NCBI RefSeq assembly: GCF_015694725.1 | Contig: NZ_JADQDQ010000002.1 | Span: 620,001-684,000, forward strand | DNA length: 64,000 bases | Reading direction: 5' to 3' | Source of the DNA: Hymenobacter jeongseonensis | Lineage (GTDB): Bacteria > Bacteroidota > Bacteroidia > Cytophagales > Hymenobacteraceae | Shown: positions 55,738 to 64,000 of the stretch, piece after piece | Layout of the letters: every line of letters begins with the position of its first letter | Position numbering within the stretch: position 1 is the first letter of the stretch | Notes under the pieces: generated by a model | Databases searched by the model: none | Seen by the model: the letters and a program-made list of their open reading frames with translations, nothing else | Told to the model about the DNA's origin: nothing | Position numbers and translations under genes: made by a program

Positions 55738-57315
55738 TTACTTACGCTTCACGGGCGCCTTACGGGCCGGAGCCTTTTTGGCGGGAGCTTTCTTCACCGG
55801 AGCGGCTTTCACCGGCTCTGGAGCGATGGTCGGGGCCGGACCGTATTTCACTTCCGACGCGTTGGGGTCGCCGGTGAGGTACAGGTCAAACTCCACGCGG
55901 CGGTTCAAGGCCTGGCCTTTGGCCGTGGCGTTGTCAGCAATGGGCTTGGTCTCGCCGTAGCCGTGCGACACAATGCGGTCGGCGGGCACGGCTTGGCTCA
56001 GCATGTAAGCACGGGCCGAAGCAGCACGGTCGTCCGAGAGGCGCAGGTTGTAGTTATCAGCACCCTTGCTGTCGGTGTGGCCCGAAATGCCCAGCGTGTA
56101 GTCGGGGTATTCGGCCATGATTTTGGCCAGGTCCTGCAGCGTGGGGTACGAGCTGGGGAGCAGCACGGCCTTGTTGAACTCGAAGTTGATGTACTTCGTG
56201 GCTTCCTGCAGGCGCTTCTTGGTTTCGGCTTTTACCTCAGGGCAGCCACGGTTCGAGGCCGGACCGGCACGGTCGGGGCAACGGTCCTGGAAGTCGGGCA
56301 CACCGTCACCGTCGCGGTCAAGCGGGCAGCCGTTGGCGTCCACTTTCACACCGGCGGGGGTATCGGGGCACTTGTCGTTCTGGTCGATTACGCCGTCGTT
56401 ATCGGCATCGGGGCAGCCACCGAGCTCGGCTTTGCCGGGGGTATCGGGGCACTTGTCTTCGCTGTCGCGCACACCGTCGCCGTCGCGGTCAGGGCAACCT
56501 TCGAGGGCGGCCAAGCCTTTCTCGTCGGGGCACTTGTCCTGGTAGTCCGGAACACCGTCGCCGTCTTTATCAAGTGGGCAACCGTTGGGGTCCACCGCCA
56601 CGCCGGCGGGCGTGCCGGGGCATTTGTCTTTTTTATCGGATACGCCGTCCTTGTCCTCGTCCTTCATCTGCCCGAAGGCGAAGGTCAGGCCAGCGGAATG
56701 CTGCAGATACCGGTCGTCAATTCTGTTGTCGTCGCGCACAAGGTCGCCGTCGATGTTGCCACCGAAGGGAATGTGCTGACCGGTCTGGATGAACAAGCCC
56801 ACCCCATCGCTGAGGCGGAAATTGATGCCGGCAGCGCCGAACAGGTCAAAATTCGTGGAGCTTTCGTCGGTGGTAGTGCCCCGGTAGGTAGCATCCCGGC
56901 TGAAGTAAGCCAAGCCCGGCGCCACCATCAGGTAGGGCTGAATGCGGGCGTCTTCTTTGAGGGCCCAGCCGTTGTTCAGTTTGAACTTGAACGTCAGGTT
57001 GCCATTGATGACGTTGGTGCTGAATTTATTGGCGGGATTTAAAGGCTGGCTGCCTTTCAACTCCACGTAGCCGAGGGCTACGCCCATGTCGAGGCCACTG
57101 GAAACGTAGCGGTTCAGCGAGATACCGGGGCCACCGTTGGTGTTGCTGCCGTCCCAGAAATAGGAACCGTAGTTGCCCTTGTACTGGTAGCCGCTGCCGA
57201 ATAGGCTGACGGCGGTTTTTTTATCAGCGGTTTGGGCCTGCGAATGCGGGGCAGCCATGCCGAGCATTACCGTACCCAACGCGAGGCCGCGCAGGAGTTG
57301 AGGTTTTAGGTGCAT
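55738..57315 (-). CDS. OmpA-family protein with TSP3-like repeats and basic Lys/Ala/Pro tail
   Basis: A 525-residue outer-membrane protein from ATG 57315 (signal ending SQAQ); the frame from 57351 only adds residues before the signal. Order: an N-terminal beta-barrel (to about 215); several calcium-binding thrombospondin-type-3-like repeats (about 225-365: DKDGDGVPDYQDKCPDE, DRDGDGVRDSEDKCPDTPG and others); an OmpA peptidoglycan-binding domain (about 375-485: LGISGHTDSKGADNYNLRLS, then ASARAYMLSQ and GYGETKPIADN); and a short tail of repeated KKAP/RKAP units. The tail is unusual and recalls the basic tails of histone-H1-like proteins. A 5' hairpin (57344-57374) lies just upstream. Confidence 0.9.
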   Translation of the reverse strand: MHLKPQLLRGLALGTVMLGMAAPHSQAQTADKKTAVSLFGSGYQYKGNYGSYFWDGSNTNGGPGISLNRYVSSGLDMGVALGYVELKGSQPLNPANKFSTNVINGNLTFKFKLNNGWALKEDARIQPYLMVAPGLAYFSRDATYRGTTTDESSTNFDLFGAAGINFRLSDGVGLFIQTGQHIPFGGNIDGDLVRDDNRIDDRYLQHSAGLTFAFGQMKDEDKDGVSDKKDKCPGTPAGVAVDPNGCPLDKDGDGVPDYQDKCPDEKGLAALEGCPDRDGDGVRDSEDKCPDTPGKAELGGCPDADNDGVIDQNDKCPDTPAGVKVDANGCPLDRDGDGVPDFQDRCPDRAGPASNRGCPEVKAETKKRLQEATKYINFEFNKAVLLPSSYPTLQDLAKIMAEYPDYTLGISGHTDSKGADNYNLRLSDDRAASARAYMLSQAVPADRIVSHGYGETKPIADNATAKGQALNRRVEFDLYLTGDPNASEVKYGPAPTIAPEPVKAAPVKKAPAKKAPARKAPVKRK

Positions 57316-57343
57316 AAAAAAGTGGGGGTGAAAGAGGCGTGAA

Positions 57344-57374
57344 TCTGCCACTGGCCAGGAAAGCCAGTGACAGA
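57344..57374 (-). promoter_or_regulatory. 5' leader hairpin of the ompA-like gene
   Basis: CACTGGC (57349-57355) and GCCAGTG (57363-57369) pair around a seven-base loop, with TCTG/CAGA extending the stem. It lies about 30 nt upstream of the start codon, where it could affect translation. Confidence 0.4.
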
Positions 57375-57505
57375 TGTGCTCCTATACCCCTACTATCTAA
57401 AAAAGTTGCTATTGCAATGCAAAGCGACCCCAACAAGCACACGCGTGCTCGTTTGTATTGAAGCACTTAAGAAGTCTAGCAGTTCGGTTTTCGCTGCTGC
57501 TCTCG

Positions 57506-58222
57506 TTAGCCCAGCATCGGCACTTCCATTAGCAACAGCCGAGCCGTAGCATCGGCCTTGATGTTTAGCTTATCGACTTCCCACAGGCCGTAGCCGTCGC
57601 GGCGGTGTAATTCTTGGCCGTTGATAGTCAAATCCCCTTCCAACACAAAGGCGTACACGCCATTGCCGGCCTGTTTTAGCTCGTAGTCGAGGCTCACACC
57701 GGCATCCAAATCGGCGAGGTGAAACCAGGCGTCCTGATGAATCCAGACGCCGGCATCATCGGGCGAGGGCGACAGCACTTGCTGCAACTTATTGTGCCGG
57801 TCTTCGGCCGTAAAGCTTTCCTGGGCGTAGCGCGGGGCCACATTGCGCTGATTCGGAAACACCCATATTTGCAAAAATTTGACTTCTTTATCGGAGTTGT
57901 GGTTTTTCTCGCTGTGGGCCAGGCCGGTGCCGGCGCTCATCACCTGCACGTCGCCTTCGCGGATGACGGCTTGGCGGCCCGTGGAGTCCTGGTGCTCCAA
58001 GTCGCCGGATAGCGGAATGGAGATGATTTCCATGTTGTCGTGCGGGTGCTTGCCGAAGCCCTTGCCGCCGGCCACGGTGTCGTCGTTCAGCACGCGTAGC
58101 ACGCCGAAGTGCATCCGCTCGGGGTCGTGATACCCGGCAAAGCTGAAAGTATGGTAAGAATTGAGCCAGCCGTGGTTGGCGTGCCCGCGCGTATCGGCGC
58201 GGTGCAGGACGGATTGAGACAT
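57506..58222 (-). CDS. Pirin-family protein (bicupin), divergent from hxlR
   Basis: A 238-residue pirin from ATG 58222 (MSQSVLHRADTRGHANHGWL); the frame from 58249 adds nine unlikely residues. The cupin signature is present: FGKHPHDNMEIISIPLSGDL (His ligands), GDVQVMSAGTGLAHSEKNHN, and a second cupin with WFHLADLDAGVSLDY. It is shorter and of a different subtype (YhhW-like) from the pirin at 22903. It is divergent from an HxlR regulator, a layout often seen for redox- or quinone-responsive genes. Confidence 0.92.
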   Translation of the reverse strand: MSQSVLHRADTRGHANHGWLNSYHTFSFAGYHDPERMHFGVLRVLNDDTVAGGKGFGKHPHDNMEIISIPLSGDLEHQDSTGRQAVIREGDVQVMSAGTGLAHSEKNHNSDKEVKFLQIWVFPNQRNVAPRYAQESFTAEDRHNKLQQVLSPSPDDAGVWIHQDAWFHLADLDAGVSLDYELKQAGNGVYAFVLEGDLTINGQELHRRDGYGLWEVDKLNIKADATARLLLMEVPMLG

Positions 58223-58270
58223 AAGGCGTTGAATTATCGTGGTTACCAAACAAAGGTCCGCTCAATGGTA

Positions 58271-58320
58271 TACTTTTGCAAGTAGTTACACCGATGTATA
58301 CTAGCGACGCGCGTGTAACT
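58271..58320 (+). promoter_or_regulatory. Promoter and inverted repeat between pirin and hxlR
   Basis: TACTTTTG (58271-58278) matches the -7 consensus for the plus-strand hxlR gene. AGTTACAC (58284-58291) and GTGTAACT (58313-58320) form an 8-bp inverted repeat with a 21-nt spacer just downstream, a possible operator for the HxlR regulator. Confidence 0.45.
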
Positions 58321-58346
58321 CTTGCTCATAATCAAGCAATTAAAAT

Positions 58347-58694
58347 ATGCCCATCAAGAAAGAAAAACCGGTTTTGGATTGTCCCTTCCGCGAAACGCTG
58401 GACGTGCTGGAGGGAAAGTGGAAATTTGCCATCATCCACAGCCTGCTGCACCACGGCACCCTGCGCTTCAAAAACCTGGAGCGCGACGTGGCCGGCATCA
58501 CCGCCCGCATGCTCATCAAGGAATTGAAACTCCTGGAAGCCCACGGCATCGTTACGCGCCGCCCCTACCCCACCGTGCCTCCCACCGTGGAATATTCGCT
58601 TACGGAATGCGGCCGTTCTCTTGAACCGGTAATTGACGCTATCCAAGCCTGGGGCGTGCAAAACCGGGCCGTACTAGCGGCCACAATGAAATAA
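58347..58694 (+). CDS. HxlR-family transcriptional regulator
   Basis: A 115-residue winged-helix regulator with the HxlR pattern: CPFRETLDVLEGKWKFAIIH (N-terminal Cys near residue 12), LRFKNLERDVAGITARMLIK as the recognition helix region, ELKLLEAHGIVTRR, and PTVEYSLTECGRSLEPVIDA. HxlR proteins respond to aldehydes, quinones or oxidants, some through the N-terminal Cys. It is divergent from the pirin gene and followed 3' by a clear terminator, so it is a single-gene unit. Confidence 0.95.
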   Translation: MPIKKEKPVLDCPFRETLDVLEGKWKFAIIHSLLHHGTLRFKNLERDVAGITARMLIKELKLLEAHGIVTRRPYPTVPPTVEYSLTECGRSLEPVIDAIQAWGVQNRAVLAATMK

Positions 58695-58727
58695 AAAAGC
58701 CCTCTTGTTAAACAAGAGGGCTTTTTT
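58693..58727 (+). terminator. Terminator of hxlR
   Basis: A-run plus GCCCTCTTGTT pairs with AACAAGAGGGC plus T-run around a single-base loop, overlapping the stop codon region. Confidence 0.9.
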
Positions 58728-58894
58728 AACGGTAACAAAAGATGAAAATGCCACTTAGTACTTTACCCAAGCAGTTCTACAGGCGTTGCAATAGAAGAAA
58801 GCAGATGACCGAAGCAAAGTAATTAAGTTTAAGGCACTGTAACTGCGTATGAAATCACTCACACGCGACACCCAGTCTTGCTCTTATGGCATAA

Positions 58895-60073
58895 CTACTT
58901 TTTCAAGTAGATTTTAGCAAAATCAATGACTTTCCTTTTCACCAAATAATTTTTCCTGCGGCTCACCAAACCACTAACAGCTTCCGCCAAGTCGTTGCGC
59001 CCCATTTTCTTGAATATTGGGTATAAGTCTTGGTAACAAATCTCAGCATATTTGCTGCCTATTGATATGGTCTTTAGCATTCCCGCTTCAACATTCTTCA
59101 CAGGGAATACATTGGTATCCTGAAGTTTATTCAATGCGTAAAGTTGAAACATCGTTCTGACACACTTTTCGCATTTACCACAATTTAGTACGCCCTCGTT
59201 CGCAACACAAACACGAATGTTATTTAAGCCAAGATTCCAATTGGCGACAATTTCAGTTTTCTCAAGTCGAGACAATTCCGCTCCGTCATGATGAACGGCT
59301 AAGTATTGACTACTGAAATTGCTATCTAAAATTGGATGCGAACCCCAGGGTTGCATGTTTGCAATATCATAGGAAGAACCTATATAAACAGAGTTAATTC
59401 GATTACTAAGAGCTAAACCAACAGCAGCTAAAGCAGCTCCGTGCGATTTAGTCATCCAAAAACTTATGTCGTCATTTAAATGGCGGATGTTAGTATAAAC
59501 TGGAATTAAATTGATGTTTGACTCGCTCGCAATGTTCTCGAGAGCCTGAAGTGCAATTTCAAATTGTTCCTCATGATTTTTTTCATGCTCACGCCCAGCA
59601 ATGTCAAACCCGAACACCATTATGCCATCTTTTATTCGCTGTGGATGGTCTTCGGAAAAATTTAGTTGATTCAGTCGCAACGTAGATAATGAATCAATTC
59701 CACCAGATAAAAATGACGCTGCATGGCGATTATTTGGCAAATCGTAGCCCGTTTTTGTTTGACTTTCAATTTCAGGAATCGATGTACTGGGTTTATACCA
59801 ATGCGCAAGCCAGTGCATGTTATGAACGAGTCCTCTTCTCAGAACAGGACATATTTCTCCATCAATTTTTATTCTTTTTTCCCCAGCAAAAAACGCGGGA
59901 ACAATAGCACCGGCTAAGAAACAATCATATGATTCATACAGGTAGCTCGCATACTTTGCTGGAACATCAAAGTAAACAAATTGCGTTTCTGTTTTGCTTG
60001 TTTCCCATACAATTGTAGCCGATAGCCGCCGTAAACTGCCATGGTCACTTATTGATAAATCTTGAATAAGCAT
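58895..60073 (-). CDS. AT-rich QueC-like PP-loop ATPase
   Basis: A 392-residue cytoplasmic protein, much more AT-rich than its neighbours. FLSGGIDSLST at residues 121-131 is the SGGxDS PP-loop that binds ATP in N-type ATP pyrophosphatases. A Cys cluster, C289-x8-C298-x2-C301-x2-C304 (NCGKCEKCVRT), recalls the zinc-type cluster at the C-terminus of QueC. There are no queD, queE or queF genes nearby, so a role in queuosine synthesis is unlikely from context. QueC-like proteins without these partners occur in defence and surface-modification loci, but here no partner is visible. It sits between hxlR and nuoL, downstream of nuoL where nuoM would usually be. Confidence 0.65.
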   Translation of the reverse strand: MLIQDLSISDHGSLRRLSATIVWETSKTETQFVYFDVPAKYASYLYESYDCFLAGAIVPAFFAGEKRIKIDGEICPVLRRGLVHNMHWLAHWYKPSTSIPEIESQTKTGYDLPNNRHAASFLSGGIDSLSTLRLNQLNFSEDHPQRIKDGIMVFGFDIAGREHEKNHEEQFEIALQALENIASESNINLIPVYTNIRHLNDDISFWMTKSHGAALAAVGLALSNRINSVYIGSSYDIANMQPWGSHPILDSNFSSQYLAVHHDGAELSRLEKTEIVANWNLGLNNIRVCVANEGVLNCGKCEKCVRTMFQLYALNKLQDTNVFPVKNVEAGMLKTISIGSKYAEICYQDLYPIFKKMGRNDLAEAVSGLVSRRKNYLVKRKVIDFAKIYLKK

Positions 60074-60136
60074 TTATAAATGTCTTTTAAAATGTGTCGA
60101 TGACAGAATTGTCAAAATCCACTAATTATACTCTAT

Positions 60137-62080
<1,944 letters not shown>

Positions 62081-62110
62081 TGTAGGGCTATGCTAGCGAT
62101 ACTAAAAGAA

Positions 62111-62201
62111 CTGTCATCCTGAGCGACGCGAAGGACCTCATCACGCCAGAACGCTAACCGTTCAACTGGCATAAGGTCCTTCGCGCCGCTCAGGATGACA
62201 G
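62111..62201. repeat. Palindromic repeat element C, between nuoK and nuoL
   Basis: Arms 62111-62138 and 62174-62201 match at 27 of 28 positions around a 35-nt loop, with outer ends CTGTCATCCTGAGC close to element A. It lies inside what should be a co-transcribed pair. Confidence 0.85.
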
Positions 62202-62206
62202 GATAA

Positions 62207-62539
62207 TTACCACTTCAACCGGCTGAGCAGGTTGACGTCGGTGGTCTGGAAGTTGCGGTAAATCATGACGATAATGCCCAGACCCACCGAAACTTCGGCG
62301 GCGGCCACAGCCATGATGAAGAACACGAAAATCTGACCGTTGGGGTCGGCGCGGTAGGCCGAAAATGCCGTGAGCAGAATGTTCACGGCGTTGAGCATCA
62401 GCTCGACGCACATGAAAATAATGATGGCATTGCGCCGCACCAGCACACCCGTCACGCCGATGGCAAACAGGGCCGAGGCGAAAAAGACGTAGTACTGCAG
62501 CGGAACAGTGCGGATTACTTCAGGAATAGTTTGGTCCAT
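62207..62539 (-). CDS. nuoK: NADH-quinone oxidoreductase subunit K
   Basis: A 110-residue membrane subunit of complex I from ATG 62539; the longer open frame to 62584 is not needed. It has three membrane helices, with the two conserved acidic residues in FMCVELMLNAVN and MAVAAAEVSVGLGIIVMIYR, aligning with the proton-channel Glu residues of E. coli NuoK (GLEIMINA, LAAAEASIGLA). It lies upstream of nuoL. No nuoJ precedes it: the next gene upstream is the divergent ECF sigma factor. A minus-strand TACCTTTG lies 43-50 nt upstream. Confidence 0.95.
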   Translation of the reverse strand: MDQTIPEVIRTVPLQYYVFFASALFAIGVTGVLVRRNAIIIFMCVELMLNAVNILLTAFSAYRADPNGQIFVFFIMAVAAAEVSVGLGIIVMIYRNFQTTDVNLLSRLKW

Positions 62540-62581
62540 GCGAAAAGGGCCGGCGGGAGAACAGTGCAGCCGGCCGGCCGG

Positions 62582-62589
62582 CAAAGGTA
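62582..62589 (-). promoter_or_regulatory. -7 promoter element of nuoK
   Basis: Read on the minus strand, TACCTTTG matches the consensus TAnnTTTG exactly, 43 nt before the nuoK start, supporting transcription of nuoK and nuoL as a separate unit. Confidence 0.6.
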
Positions 62590-62622
62590 TCCTTGAAAAA
62601 GGAAAAACCTGGTCCCTTTTAT

Positions 62623-62694
62623 GTAGCGTGGACTTTGCGAGTCCGCGCGTAGCGGAACGTTCTTCTATGTGCGGACTCGCAAAGCCCGCGCTAC
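62623..62694. repeat. Palindromic repeat element D
   Basis: Arms 62623-62646 and 62671-62694 match at 22 of 24 positions around a 24-nt loop. The sequence differs from A-C (ends GTAGCGTGGACTTTGCGAG), so it may be another family. It lies between the divergent nuoK and sigma-factor genes. Confidence 0.75.
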
Positions 62695-62751
62695 GGGGTG
62701 GCCCAAAAAAAGTTAAAGTAAATTCGGGGGGCCTGCGTCTAGTTGTTCAGA

Positions 62752-63363
62752 ATGGAAACCATGGCTCTTTCGCTCCCCTCCTCCCTTGCCCCGATGACGG
62801 CTACGCAGCAAGACCGCCAGATTGCCGATGCCGTGCGGCAGCAGCGGCCGCGGCTGCTGCAGTTTATCCGCCGCCGCATCCCCGACGAAGCCGAGGCCGA
62901 AGACCTCCTGCAGGATGTCTTTGCCGAGCTGGTAGAAAGCTACCGGATGCTCAAGCCCGTGGAACAGGCCGCGGCTTGGCTCTTTCGGGTGGCCCGCAAC
63001 CGCATCACCGACCTCTACCGCCGCAAACGCCCGGTGAGTTTGGAAGAAGCCTTCGGTGCGGCCGAGGCTTCCGATGACGGCGAGGGCCTACTGTTGGCCG
63101 ACCTGCTGCCCGCCCCCGACGACTCGCCCGAAAACCGCTTGCTGCGCGAAACCTTGATGGACGCCCTATCCGAAGCGCTGGCTGAGCTGCCGGCCGCCCA
63201 GCGCCAGGTGTTTGTGTGGCACGAGTTGGAAGACAAAACCTTCCGCGAGATGGAAGAAGAAACCGGCGTACCGCTCAAAACCCTCATTTCGCGCAAGCAC
63301 TACGCCGTGCTGCACCTGCGCAAACGGCTACAAAAGCTTTACACCGAATTATTTACTGACTAG
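62752..63363 (+). CDS. ECF-type sigma factor
   Basis: A 203-residue alternative sigma factor from ATG 62752. Region 2 is seen at LLQFIRRRIPDEAEAEDLLQ with DVFAELVESYRML and AAWLFRVARNRITDLYRRKR, where ARNRITDLYRRKR is the region 2.4-type promoter-melting segment. Region 4 reads LPAAQRQVFVWHELEDKTFR, then EMEEETGVPLKTLISRKHYA. An acidic linker of about 35 residues separates them. It is the first gene of a small plus-strand unit with the membrane protein at 63490, which could be a cognate anti-sigma-like regulator, though that protein has no typical anti-sigma motif. Confidence 0.93.
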   Translation: METMALSLPSSLAPMTATQQDRQIADAVRQQRPRLLQFIRRRIPDEAEAEDLLQDVFAELVESYRMLKPVEQAAAWLFRVARNRITDLYRRKRPVSLEEAFGAAEASDDGEGLLLADLLPAPDDSPENRLLRETLMDALSEALAELPAAQRQVFVWHELEDKTFREMEEETGVPLKTLISRKHYAVLHLRKRLQKLYTELFTD

Positions 63364-63489
63364 TAGCTACTCCGTTGCGAATAGCTCGCCGGCAGCCGGC
63401 GTTGAGTTGCATTCCAACAAGCCAAGTTGCCCATTGAAATTGATGACGCAACGGAAAAACTTTTCCTGACCATTAACCTCATCCTCCGA

Positions 63490-63873
63490 ATGGACCGTAA
63501 ATTCTGGCTGCTGCGCGGCCTCCGATTCTTGCTCTTCGCGGCCTTGTTTCTCACGGCGGCCGTTTTCCTGACCCAGTACCTCTGGAACTGGCTGGTGCCG
63601 GAAATTTTCAACGGCCCGGCCATCACGCTGGCCCAAACCTTTGGCTTGCTGGTGCTGAGCCGCATTTTGTTCGGCGGCTGGTTCCGGGGCGGGCAGTCCG
63701 GCGACTGGGCCCGGCGCCGCAAGGCTTGGCAGCAGCGCATGGCTGGCCGGATGGAAACCCTCAGCCCCGATGAGCGCGAGAAATTCCGCCAACAAATGCA
63801 GCAGCGCTGCGGCATGACCTTCATGCGCCGGCCAACGCCCGATGCCCAAGCGGAAACCCGCCAACCGGCTTAG
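63490..63873 (+). CDS. Small membrane protein downstream of the ECF sigma factor
   Basis: A 127-residue protein. ATG 63490 (MDRKFWLLRGLRFLLFAALF) is chosen; the frame is open back to a TTG at 63427, but that lead is unlike a normal N-terminus. Two membrane helices are visible (LRFLLFAALFLTAAVFLTQY and ITLAQTFGLLVLSRILFGG), followed by a charged tail with METLSPDEREKFRQQMQQRC. The tail resembles the DUF1311/periplasmic repressor CpxP/Spy style of short helices, but this is weak. The position behind a sigma factor suggests a regulatory membrane partner. Confidence 0.7.
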   Translation: MDRKFWLLRGLRFLLFAALFLTAAVFLTQYLWNWLVPEIFNGPAITLAQTFGLLVLSRILFGGWFRGGQSGDWARRRKAWQQRMAGRMETLSPDEREKFRQQMQQRCGMTFMRRPTPDAQAETRQPA

Positions 63874-63918
63874 CCACTACCGCTACCCAAGAGTATCATT
63901 ACCAACTATATTTTAGCT

Positions 63919-63951
63919 GCGCGGCTCCTTTTCCGGGAGTCGCGCTTTTTT
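63919..63951 (+). terminator. Terminator after the sigma-factor unit
   Basis: GCGCGGCTCC (63919-63928) pairs with GGGAGTCGCGC (63935-63945) with a G-T position, followed by a T run. Confidence 0.75.
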
Positions 63952-63964
63952 ATTCCAACTTTAC

Positions 63965-63980
63965 TTAGACATTTGTCTAA
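63965..63980. promoter_or_regulatory. TetR-type palindromic operator
   Basis: TTAGACA-TT-TGTCTAA has perfect 7-bp arms around a two-base centre, a form typical of TetR/AcrR operators. An ATG at 63997 begins a gene that continues beyond the window and may encode the regulator or an efflux gene. Confidence 0.5.
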
Positions 63981-64000
63981 TTAACGAAACATCAGAATGA

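Overview
The window looks like a chromosomal segment from a GC-rich member of Bacteroidota, most likely a Hymenobacter or close relative (Cytophagales). The reasons are type IX secretion (T9SS) tail domains on several exported proteins (amylase at 23931, CHU_C protein at 20257, surface protein at 48260), a 7TMR-DISM sensor fused to a DNA-binding domain, DUF4142 lipoproteins, carboxypeptidase-regulatory TonB-type receptors, and promoter elements matching the Bacteroidota -7 consensus TAnnTTTG. The genus is an inference. No rRNA, tRNA, CRISPR array or complete insertion sequence was recognised.

Layout. 1-1.6 kb: the N-terminal part of an M1-like peptidase and a HupE/UreJ-type membrane protein. 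2.0-4.3 kb: three adjacent exported paralogs of an unrecognised family (four copies of one unit). 4.3-9.9 kb: an AT-rich leader with three hairpins, an AT-rich ParB-like-fold gene, clpB, an AT-rich gene with a HEPN-type motif, and a small hypothetical. 10-13 kb: a Rossmann reductase, an HExxH protease and two VOC proteins. 13.2-20 kb: a large TonB-type receptor followed by an exceptional long hairpin, a membrane protein, a tandem DUF4142 pair and an NmrA-like protein. 20.2-27.4 kb: CHU_C protein, GAF protein, pirin, secreted GH13 amylase and MpaB-like protein. 27.6-34.4 kb: S9A prolyl oligopeptidase, a lipoprotein, a polytopic membrane protein, a sorbosone dehydrogenase-like lipoprotein and a Nudix hydrolase.

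34.8-49.7 kb is the most distinctive region. A membrane-bound DISM sensor with a C-terminal HTH lies next to four large exported proteins. These combine glycine-rich ALK/LTK-like domains, YadA-like repeats, LVIVD beta-propeller repeats, a collagen-like segment and S74 self-cleaving chaperone domains. A nearly identical leader block stands upstream of two of them. I interpret this as a regulated surface-fibre locus.

49.9-58.7 kb: an S9 peptidase diverges from a ModE-type regulator (winged helix only) followed by a TonB-dependent receptor. The receptor's promoter carries a ModE-box-like inverted repeat, suggesting molybdate/tungstate-responsive uptake. Then come an OmpA protein with a basic tail and a divergent pirin/hxlR pair. 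58.9-64 kb: an AT-rich QueC-like PP-loop gene, nuoL and nuoK cut off from other nuo genes, an ECF sigma factor with a small membrane protein, and a TetR-type operator just before a gene that begins at the window edge.

Four palindromic elements of about 70-110 bp, three with related ends, are scattered in intergenic regions, one of them between nuoK and nuoL. Three visibly AT-rich single genes (4749, 8516, 58895) look recently acquired.
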